Shown: piece after piece, positions 36,949 through 47,800 of the stretch
How positions within the stretch are numbered: position 1 is the stretch's first letter
How the letters are laid out: each line of letters begins with the position of its first letter
DNA from: Gonapodya prolifera JEL478
Taxonomy: Eukaryota; Monoblepharomycota; Monoblepharidomycetes; Monoblepharidales; Gonapodyaceae
NCBI GenBank assembly: GCA_001574975.1
Contig: KQ965731.1
Coordinates: forward strand, 972,710 to 1,036,709
Reading direction: 5' to 3'
Length of the DNA stretch: 64,000 nucleotides
Notes under the pieces: model-generated
The model's input: the letters and a program-made list of their open reading frames with translations, nothing else
Told to the model about the DNA's origin: nothing
Database searches by the model: none
Made by a program: the position numbers and the translations under genes

Positions 36949-39092
36949 TTATGTACAATTTGAGTTTGGAATCTGGCAAAAAACTAAACTTATAGATAAG
37001 AGAAGAGTGAGAAATATGCTTCGAAGGGGCTTTTCACCTGGTCTTGTGCTTGCACAACCTCCATCAGGTGTTTCCACGATGGCATTACCATAAATTGAAG
37101 TTAGGCTCAAACATGGTGTCAGGGCATCTCGCGGTTGCCCTGAAGTCAAACCCGCCCATGTTGCGATCCACCCTGATTGGCCGAGGGGTGATATGTTAGA
37201 GACGAGAAAGGAGTTTGCAAGAAAAGATCTCGTTGCAGAATCTGAGACTGAACGGAATGAATATGTCACATGACGATAAATGACGTTCTACGTCGGCAAA
37301 AGTTCTGACCTGAAGCAACAGAAGCATTTGCTTTCAAAGCTGTGCACGCGGCAACTGCTCCATCGAATGTGTATTTTCCTTCTAGGAAGATGTAGCACTT
37401 GTCCACGCTGCATGCATCACAGCCGTCACATCGCGTGCTGCCACAAGTGCGGGATTCCAAAAGGGATGGGCATGCTGCCCCCCCATCAGATGCTTGAGTC
37501 ACCACAGTACGAATTCGCGTTTGAGTACCAGTGTTGCAGGGCTAAACATGGACGAGGGTCAGCATACAGCTGACATCACATGACATTGCATTGCGCGCTA
37601 ACCTGCGAGCAAGTCGACCACGCGCTCCAAGCTGACACAGCGCAGTCAATGGGTCTCCTGCATCGCATTAATCTCCCGTAGATCCCAGTGGACCCATCAG
37701 GATCTTGCCCTTGACTGGACCACGCGACCACAACATATTCAATTGATCCTCGTGTGACAACGGTCATTGCCGGTTGCGACTGAGATCCATTATTTGTGGT
37801 TGTCACTAAAATTGTATCTGATCGGACGTTGCCAGTGGATGGATCGGCCGCAGTGACAAAAATGTTGTAGTCCACAAGGCTCTGTGACAACGCTGCACCA
37901 GCGTATCCGACCAACAAGGCTCCTGAAGATACTTGTACTCCAGTAGGTTGTATTGTTGTAGCTCCACCAAGTTGGGAAGTCCGGAATGTTGTCGATACTC
38001 GTGCACGAAACTTGTCAAAGACTTGAACATCCACACGACTGCCAGGCACCTGACTTGTGGTGCGACCATCTACCGCCGTGAATGGCACCACCACACCACC
38101 ATTTCTGAGAGAAACCACTGCAGACTCCGTTTGGCGATTTGTTAGGGCTGCAGGGTCTGTTATCGTAAACTCCGTACCGATCAACTTTCCGTCTGCGGAG
38201 ACAATTTGTGCGAAAAGAGTGTCAACTCCATTTACCATTGCAGACCAAACAACAGCAAAAGTGTCTCCGAAGTTGGCCAAGGGTGCAGCCGACACCGTGG
38301 TTGTTGACAGTGGAAGGCTCGAGGGACTTATGGCGAACTCGGGTGTCCGAAAAGTCCCATTGTTTGCCCAAAGCACACGAGAGAGCACGTTCCTCCTTCC
38401 CGTGGAATGGTCCCACACAATGTAAATGACTGCAAAGCAATCAGCAAGGGGCCCGCTTAGACTGGCTAATGGAACCACTCGTGGAGAGAAATTTGTGAGA
38501 GAATTGGATGAGATGGTCAGCTCGGGTCCAATAAGCGCATATGAAGAGGAAATTCTCTGTGCGAGTATTTTTCGGTCCCGGAGAGTGGAGGAGAGAGACG
38601 AAGCATTTGTAACAAGAGACTCGTAGGCGACTAGTATTGGAAATGTCGGAAGTACACCAACAGATGGGTAGAGTTGGTCTGACGGACGTTACACATTACC
38701 ATCATGAACTCAAATAAAATTAAGGCGTGAATCTCACCTCCTTCAGTTACGGTGTTCACTTTGAACTCTGACCCAATGGGTGTGGGAATAGAAGATATAG
38801 CTGCGCCAATATCAAATGCCTGTGCGTATACACCTCCCCCAGAACCATCTTGCCCTCCTGACGCCCAAGTGGCAATAAACTGTCCAGGCTTGCCAGGAAT
38901 GGAGGCTATTGAAGGGGATGTTTGAGCTCCTGGAATGAAGCTATTTAACCGAAACTCTGCCGACGGATAAGTTGCTCCTGTCGTTGTCGACGGGAACGTG
39001 AAATCGCAAGAATAAAGGTCCACAATTGGTGCAGTAGATGACTGGCAGACTGCGTCCATAAAAAGCCAACACAGCAAAGTCGCATGTGCCAT
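36949..39092 (-). CDS. Secreted repeat protein with TSP1 and C-type-lectin-like domains
   Basis: Exons 39092-38738, 38630-37603, 37541-37310, 37247-37038 and 36983-36949 give 619 residues with every frame joining. A signal peptide (MAHATLLCWLFMDAVCQS) leads. About five extracellular repeats follow, like those of bacterial surface proteins: (I/T)GSEF-x-(V/I)-N..., PSIAS...GQFIATWASGGQDGSGG and GVYAQ; a later copy reads WSSQGQDPDGSTGIYGRLM. Next is a thrombospondin type 1 repeat (VSAWSAWSTCSQPCNTGTQT with RIR and GGAACP). Last is a C-type-lectin-like domain: CYIFLEGKYTF, AVAACTALKANASVA, GWIATW, PCLSL, GGCAST and RPVFCQ at the end, with the four core cysteines in place. The protein has no membrane anchor. 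An alternative start at 39176 would bury the signal. Ligands are unknown. Both terminal domains are typical of animals. Confidence 0.82.
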
Positions 39093-39584
39093 CAATTCAA
39101 ATAGTCCACGCTCCCGCCCAAAGGGTCCCACAAGTCGAAAGTCCTCCCAAAGCCCCACAATTCGATTAATTCTCATTTTCATGCTTGAGTTTTGCTCAAA
39201 ATAACACCGCGTATGTTGTCGAGCATCTGGGTGGATCCGGGGTGGGCCACGTCCTGGGAATAGCGCGGAATTCAATCTCATAAAATACAGTGAAGGACGA
39301 GTGAATCACCCACTCATTTTCCGACTCCCAATGGAGTGCGACACCTAGTTCCAACTCTGCTGTCTGCTCCCTGCTCTCTGCTTGATTCTAGACGCGAACA
39401 GAGGGTTGGAGCTGTTTCTTTCCCGTATTGGAACTCCGATGGATCCAAATAATCGATGTTAATGTGTACTTTTTGTTGTATCCAGCGGTCCGTGATGAAT
39501 GTTGTGGAAGTGATGAGTGAGTGAATCGATGGTGCCATTGCGTTTTTGCCAAATGAATGGTATGGGATCCAACACCAAATCTCA
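39093..39584. promoter_or_regulatory. Divergent promoter region (TSP1/CTLD gene and DRC3)
   Basis: About 490 bases between the two divergent start codons. I see no clear TATA box. Open frames on both strands here look like chance. The upstream part of the minus frame (to 39281) is continuous with the TSP1/CTLD gene but precedes its signal peptide. Confidence 0.4.
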
Positions 39585-41733
39585 ATGGCTTACAACAGCA
39601 CGGAACCGTCTGTCATTGACGAGGATATGATAAACAAGGCAATTGCAGAGCAAATAAATCCCGATGTCGCTGATATCGTCCGGAAGGAGGGCATCGATTC
39701 GAATGAAGTTCTGTCACTGCGATTGGACTTTAAAAGTACGTGTAACATACAATCATGAATAGTACAGTAATTGACTAACGTGATTGTTGTTTTCCGTTTG
39801 GCAATCCATTCACTCCGTAAGATATTCTCAAGATCGACAATCTTTGGCAATGCACAAACCTCACCAAACTTCAGCTCGATAACAATATAATTGAAAAGAT
39901 AGAAAATTTGAGCCACCTTGTGAACCTTACATGGCTCGGTGGGTCGTCCGGCGAGTGACGGCTGTTTTGTTTCTAGATTCAACTCTCTACACGTCACAGA
40001 TCTCTCCTTCAACAATATAACCAATATCGAAGGCCTAGACAACCTTACCAAGCTTTCAGATCTTTCTCTTTTCTCCAATCGTATCTCGAAGATTGAAAAT
40101 ATTGATGCTTTGATCAATCTCCAAGTCTTTTCGATCGGGAACAACAATCTATCAGAACTGGATAACGTGAGATAAGATGGCATTGTCGCAGCTACCAAAT
40201 GATGAATATCTGTGCATGACGTTGCTCAGCTATCATATCTTCGTCGCTTTGAGAACCTTCGTGTGATTAACTGCTCGGGCAATGAAATCGCAAAGGATCC
40301 AAACTATTCTTTATATATTCTTGCACACCTCCCGAAAATCAAGTACCTTGATTATCGTCTCGTTGGACTCGAGCAGGTTGGTCCGACAGGAATTTCTACA
40401 ATGAAAGTGCAAGTGAGAAAGTCAATGAAAAGAGTCTTTGTGATCTCAGGTAAAGAATGCAAGGGAAAAGTTTGTCGACAACCTCATCGCTATGGAAGAG
40501 GAAGAAAAAGTTCTGATTAGTAAGCGGGAAGCGGCAACCAGGTCAAAAGAAGAAGCTGACCGATATGATGTGAGTGACGGCGATCCCGTCGTTAAGGACC
40601 AGGAGCGTTCATTTGCGTAACACCTTATTTTATGAGACCGCTCATATCCCACGACTTGCCACCCTGTTCGATTCTTTTTTTGGGGAGCCCGAGTTCCAAC
40701 GATATGCACCTTTGGCACGCGACCCCGTCACTGCATGCGTCGACGATTACCGAGTGAAGTTCGCATCAGTTGTCGGAGATCTTGCGACATTTGTACTCAA
40801 GAAAGCGAAGGAAAGGGAGGAGGAGATTAGAGTGTTCACAGACTGTCTCAATGCATCAAAGCGAGACGCGGACGCAGAGTGCTTGGCCTGGATTGAAAAC
40901 TTCCAACACTCTAAAAAGACGGTTTGTTTTCCTTTTACTTGTTAAGACCAGCCATCCCTTTTTGAAAAATCTGGACGCTGGCATTTCCAGAATCTGCGAG
41001 TCATTATGACGTCTCACTCGGCAATGGACATAGACAACGCGCTTTCGCATCTAAAGGAAGAGCTCGATACGCTTTCCAACAACTTGATGACCGCGGAGAT
41101 GACAATAGTCGAGCAGTTCGAGGTATGGGGATGTTTGGTGAACCCCAACCAGAATCTGAAATACAATTGGTCATATCAGGACGTCATTCGTGACTTTGAA
41201 AAGGCTTATGCAGAGCTTGTTCAATCTGTAAACGAAACCGTTCAATCAAGGTATGTCTGATATTCCGAACTTTTCTCGCATTCTCAAGTAAGAAATATTT
41301 TTCAGCTTTGCTCGGCTGCGAGACCTGGAGAATGAATTCCACGAAAAGATCAACGACATCATATTGACTGCATTCGACAGGTTAATAAAGAGTGATATGG
41401 AAGACATTGATGATGAGATTAGAGAGGTAAGTCTGTTTTCTGGACGAAAATGCCCCTTAGGATGGTCGTAACGATGTGAGCGCTCTGATGATGCAGCTCC
41501 TTTCGGACAAAGATGCGCTTGCAAACCTCGTAAACTCTTCTCACGACTCTCGAATATCTAAATTGGATCACGACGAAGATACGGTCACCAGTGGACATGC
41601 CAGGGATCTCGAGGCAACAATCTTGGGAACCCATGAGAGAGAATGGAATAGAAATCGCATGCGAGTTTGCGAGATCGTTTCATTCATTGAAAAGTGCAGG
41701 AGTGAGATCGAAGCAGCTGAAGAAGGTGCCTGA
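39585..41733 (+). CDS. DRC3: Dynein regulatory complex subunit 3 (LRRC48)
   Basis: Multi-exon gene from ATG 39585 ([20 protein letters not shown]). Exon 1 ends at 39735 and exon 2 begins at 39822. With introns removed, the leucine-rich repeats read in series: [60 protein letters not shown] and [39 protein letters not shown] cap and [10 protein letters not shown] follow. These match animal and algal DRC3 almost residue by residue. The second half is coiled coil (for example [26 protein letters not shown]), ending at [20 protein letters not shown]. Family knowledge: DRC3 is part of the nexin link between axonemal doublets and controls dynein activity. Its presence implies a motile flagellum at some life stage. 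Confidence 0.95.
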
Positions 41734-41887
41734 ATTCGATTATGTTCGAGTTTTCGTAGAATAAGTTACATGCAATGTGCAAATATTTATGCAATCAAAA
41801 TAGATATACGCATCCATGTTCAATCCCTCAATCCCTCAAAGTGGAGTCGACTGGTATCACAAGATCCACCCCGGCTTAACGACAAAG

Positions 41888-44800
41888 CTATCCCTTCGGC
41901 TCAGCCCACCATGACCCCATTACACTTCGCGCCCAAGCGCTTTGCTGGGAACTCGAAGACACGTCTCTTGGCGCTCCGGAACCACTTGAGGGACTATCTT
42001 CAGAACGTCGAACGGGGCTGCTGCTAGCATAGCGCCACGCTGCCCCAAATGCTGACAGTGTTGGAGTCACAGGTGTGTCCACTGGTGGACTACTTCTGAT
42101 ATCCTTCGCCTTGAGCTTTGCGGTTTCTGCCTTCACCTTTGCCTTCATAATTTCTTCGTTTATTTTGTTCATGGAGTTGAGCCTTTGTGTCTGAATCCAT
42201 GATTGCATCCTCTTGTAGCTGTCTGTTTCAAGTTGGGAAATGTCAAACCCTACAGGTTCGTCATCGACTGTTTAATATGAAGGAAAACAAAGCGCAGTTT
42301 TAGCACATTATCGTCTACCTCGCATTTCAACTCTTGCACGCAGACACATACCTCGGCAATAAAACCAGGCCTTCAAAATTTCCACTGCTTCCCAGACACA
42401 ATTCGCAACACCGAGTTTCCGCGTCTCCAACCATACGGGGAAGGAATCGTATGAATCCTCTGACTTCGAAGAGTTCTGAAGCAGTCTTGAGCCAACCATT
42501 TTCATCCCCATGAAGCCAACTTCCACCATACTACCGGCACTCCACTTTTGAATCGCCGATATTATCCCATTTTGGAGGAACTCAAGAATTTGGTTCCAAA
42601 TGTGGAGGATGATAAAGTTCGGGAAGTAGATCGAGCGACCTGTTTCGGGATCCTTGAGAATACGAAGTCGGAATCGCTCTGCTGTCCACCTGCTGACGCC
42701 TCGGGATATGTAGGTGTTCAAAGTTGAAAAGGTGTTCTCTATGTACTGAAACACAAGCTCATGTAAGGTCTCTTCCATCCTCTCTGCTGTTCCATCCCCG
42801 GAATTCTTCTGGACTGCTTTCCCAACTTGCAGTGCAATGTATCGCGCCACCTGCTCAGTTATAATACGCACACTATTCGTCATGGCAAGTTCGCACTCCT
42901 TCAAGGCACGGTCCACCCAAAACGACATGTCGGACTGCATTTCAACGTTATCGGCAGCCCCGTTCCGATATATTTGGATCCACAGCCACCCCGCCCTCGA
43001 ACCATCACGAGCATCCATGACTGGAAGGACTTGCTCCTGAGGTAGGAAATCGTCCAATCCTGACACCACCACGTGATCTGGAGTAGGTCCTGGAATTGGG
43101 AATGGCGAAAATGAGAGAACCAGAGGAACAGTTCCGACAAGTTTCTCCCCCTCATAGCTGTCAGCATCTAGCGCAACGTTGCTTGCTTTAGCAACCGCGC
43201 TTATTGGCTGAGAAAATATCAGAATCTCCAATTCGGCAAAAGTAACGTCAGGTGCTGCCGTAACGGTGCAGATCTCGTTCCAGTTGGGATCACCTCCACC
43301 ACCAACAAGTCCATCAGAAGCTTTTTGCGTTCGATGGATCATGTCAGGATCCAAATCAAGTATTTCGTGAGGTGGTTTTATTGGGGGAAGTCCAGTGTCT
43401 TTGCGGCGCTGTTTTTCCTTTTGCCACTCTCGGTGATAATGCTTCGCATATGGACCAGCAATACGAACCAAACAATAGTACCTGGGGAACACTTTGTTAG
43501 TTATTTCTGGGCCAGCATGGGAGCTCATACGAAACTCACTCGCCGTTCATTTCACCCGCCGCACCGGCGAACGATGGTGTGCGGAGGTTCCGGGCACGAA
43601 GAAGTTTGAGTGTGTATGTAGGTTGCTTCGAAATGGGGACGTATTCATCTCTTCCCGTATCCGGCGGGTTTGGAACATGTGGAGCGTAATGCTCGATCTT
43701 CAAGAGTTCTATGGTGTCCGCTAACCGTTCCCATGCTGCTCGAATATTATTTATGGTTACACAGAGCTGTCATAAAGAAAAGTTCAACACAATGGAAATC
43801 ATATGAATGGAGGCACATATCTTACCTCCTTTGTCACTTCCAAACCATTGCCCTTGGAAATCATGTTCTTGTTTTCCAACTGTTCCAGTTTTCCAAGCTC
43901 GGTCTCCAAGTACGAAGACATAATAAACGCAATAATCTTGGACAACCGGCAAAGAAATCTCGCCTGCGTTGCAATAGCAGGCCATTCAAGATCAAGGACG
44001 AATTGCAGTGCTTCGTTAGTGGAAGCAAAAACATCAATGACAGATGTGGAAAACATCGAGTCAGGCGGTGTTAATGGAACGTGCTGATTTTGTATGCATT
44101 CAAAGATACAACACGGAACAACACAGAACATAGACCATCATCAATGAGATCGACCACAAACATAGACTAACAGTGAACCTACCTTGTCCGCTTCAACATA
44201 AGCTGTCACCAGTTGCTTCACAGTTCGTTCCATAACGGTCAGCCACCGATCCACCAGTGGCTCCGACCATGTCTCCACGGCAAAGTCCATCTTGTTGGCA
44301 GACTTACTCGAACCATCACCCATGAGCTGCTGGAGTGTCTTAACAACCTGTACCACGTGGACACGTACGTGGACGCGGACAACGTTTTAAACTTAGCGGT
44401 GAAGTCATGCAAGGGGTAAGGTATAAGTTCAATCACCTTGTAGAATTGCCCTGTTATTCTAAATAGGTCACGCAAGTCGCGGACGGTTTCGTCTTTTGAC
44501 ACGCCAAGGCTGAAATTATTGTTTTCCATTTCTAAAATGAAGTAGTTGCGCAGGATTGTCGAGCAGGCCAGCTCAACAACATCTATGTTTCTGAGGATAA
44601 AAAAGAAGAACGTCAGGGACTTTCAACGATCGCAACAGTAATAAATACCAAAATGGCGTACCCAAGAAGTAAGTTTGGAAACTTAAACATGTAGCTCTGT
44701 ACCTCCTCTCTTATCGCCTTTGCCAAACGCAACAACATATCTAACCGTGCGATGTCGTTGCCATCGTGGAGGACGTTCTCCTCGTCAGCCGCGATCTTCT

Positions 44801-47800
44801 CATATCTCTTGCTCACCGCTTCCAGCACGAGCAACCTGAGAGTCTCTACTGCATCGCTCTCGGCCATGCTTTGGCGGCCCGATTTGACACCCCGCGATAA
44901 GCGGTACAAACTGTCCGAATACACCACCGCCAGTGTTCGGCACGTCTGATCGACTTCTCCTGGGGTGGAGATTTGTGTCTCTCCGAAGAAGTAAGAAAGA
45001 AACTGCACCCGTAGGTGCCCTTCCATCCGACCCAGCATGTCCATGTAGAGGGCAAGTTCTGCACGGGACGCTGTGGGACCTTCAGCGCCAGGCGCCATTC
45101 GAAGAACGGCTTTTCCTATAACATTGAGAACAGCTCCTGGAGACAACCCTGAACCAACAGCGGTCAGAAACGTTTCGCACGTCCGATGCACCACGGAGTA
45201 CGCAAGGCACAAGTCACGAGCCAAGTACGAGAGCTGCCACCGATCGGCACACTCATCACAGAGAACTTGCGAGAGAGGAGAGAGGTACGTGTCTGGATGC
45301 GCCTGAACATCGACTGCGAGACATCGCATCACAAGACGGAGGTAGTGCGCCAATGGGTCTGCTGGGACAAAGTATGAAGTCGATGAAAGCCGCTGATGGT
45401 TCTAATCGCACATTGAGGTGTTCGACATCAAGACATACTCTCCATCCGGGCAACAATCAAACCAGACCACCAACCTTCCCTTGTGGGACAGCCAGCTCGG
45501 GCCATCTTTTCTTACTCTGTGCGATAAGGTCGTCCACCAACGCGGCAGAACACTCTTTCCAGTAGAGGTAAGCGTCCTCCGAAAAGAAATCTCCTCTGCG
45601 ATGACCAGGGAACTCTCCGAACTCAATCCGTGTCTTCGAGTGCAGAAGATCGGAGAAGATTGTCTGGAGGAGACCGTATGCAACAAGCAGGGCCAGGGTC
45701 GCAAGTGAGACATATTCCTTTCAGACACAACTCCGCAAATCTCACCTTTTTGGTCACACTTCTCTTCTCCTTTACCACCATTTCCGAATGTTCCCTATAC
45801 GTCTTGGCGAAAACTACTCTCGTCCATTCATGCAAACGCCTCGCAACCCCTTCTTTCATTTCGTCCCCTCCACCTCCTGATCCTGCCTGAGCTGCACCCG
45901 AGCTCCCCACATCACCATTTTCAGCAACTGTGTTGCCAGCTGTCGGCACTCCCTGCGTCAAGAACGGACCCAAAAACTTCTTGTACCCTTTCAAGTCAGG
46001 ATGCAGTAGTGCCTCCTCGGCCGCGGCGCCTGGCAGAGCCGTGAGAATGGCTCGTAGTGTGGCCACGAAGCGGTCCGTAACGGCCAAGAAAATAGCGTCG
46101 TGCCCGAGAGCCGCGAGAGACTCTGGGAGCGGCTCTTTAAGACGGTTTTTTATTTCGTTTGCGACGACAGCTTTGAGTGGCAGCAGATGCATGGAGAGAT
46201 GGAAAGCGAAAATGAGCGAGGATGTCGTGGAGGAAGGAGGGGAGAATTAGCATCACATTTTCAACTTCCCAATCAGAAGCAATTCGACACCCAACTACCC
46301 ACCCAAAAAGTCACCAAATCCCACCAATCTCTTCGCCTCGAACTGCTTCCTTCCCACAACTTTATTCCATACCTCCTTTGCGACATCGTTCCACACCTGC
46401 TCCACTGCACCATCTTCTACAGGCTTCCTTTTCCCTAAACCCCCCTTGACTATCCCGCCAAGCTTTTCTTTAAACTCCTTTACACACTCTATCGGAAGAA
46501 CGAGGGCATTGCCTCCAGACCCAGTTCCTGTTCCGCCGGGTCCTCCTCCCGGGCCCTCTGGAGCCGCCACAGGCACCAAAGCGGCTCTGAACACGTGTTC
46601 GTACACATCATCATCAGACACGTCGAAAAGCGTCGCGGCGCCCGACACTGCTTTCCCAAACAGGCCGGGCCCACTCCCCCTTGCCAGACTCGGCCCACGC
46701 CCAAGGGGCATACCAGCCACCGTCATCGCAGGCGGTGCAACGGCCGGCCTGCGGGCCTGCCGCGGGGTTGGAACAGGTGGCGGAGGTGTCGACGAGATAG
46801 GACGGGCAGCCCAGGGTGCTATCGAGGGCTCTCCTGTGGGAGATTTAGGTCCCTCCGAATCAAACGAGACTAACGACGCGTCCCTCGCCGCGGTTATAAG
46901 ACGCTGGTTGGATCCTTCGGGAGCATAAGAATCTGTGGGCTGGGCAAGTAGACGAGCAATTAGGGGAGCATCGGTGGCGGGAACAAGGGGTCCAGCAGGG
47001 GACGACTGGGGGTTTGGTACCGATTCCAACGGTGTCGATAACATGGGAGCAACAGGCGTCTGTGCGGGTGACGCGTCTGTCGTGGTGGTCGATGCCATCG
47101 AAGTCCAGCTCACAGCTGTCGTCCCCGACGCCGCCGTCTGTGTCCTTGGTGGCGGCAACACCGCCGCGGCCATGGCCGGTAACACGGAAAAGGATCCTCG
47201 CCGTTCTTTGCCTTCTCGTGCCTCCTTGATCTCCTTGATTTCTTTCTCCTTCAATTCCTTCTCCTTGGCTTCCCTGGCCTCCTTTTCCTTGGCTTCTTTA
47301 TCCTTGCCCTCCTTCCCCCTCCCCCACCTGGCCATCCACGACGCACCAACATGCTTCGATGGTGACGTACTGGTAGATGTCACTTCAGGTGGAGCCGCGG
47401 GCGTCGTCGGGGGCGCGGAAACGGCAGTGGGCGTTACAGCCGCTGCAGAGGGTACAGGGGATGATGCCCCACCATCTGCTGGGGTGGCTGATTGTTCTTG
47501 CGCCGAAACTTCCTGTACATTTGTCTCTGTTGTCGATGGCGCCTCAGGAGCGACCGCCGGCGCTGCTCCAACTGAACTCTCCACTGAAATTTCGGCATTA
47601 TCCTTCTTTCTGTCCCCACCGCCCACCTTTGATGATAACACCTCGGGATCATCCGGACCTGTGGCACGGTTGCCAATACTGTCCGTGTTCGCACTTTCTG
47701 CTTCTCGTGCCAATTTTCCACCCTGCGCAGTACCTGTTCCCCCATCAGCTCGCGCGCCACTCTCGGCCGCCGTTGCGGGGCTCGGTGGCTCTGCCGGGCG

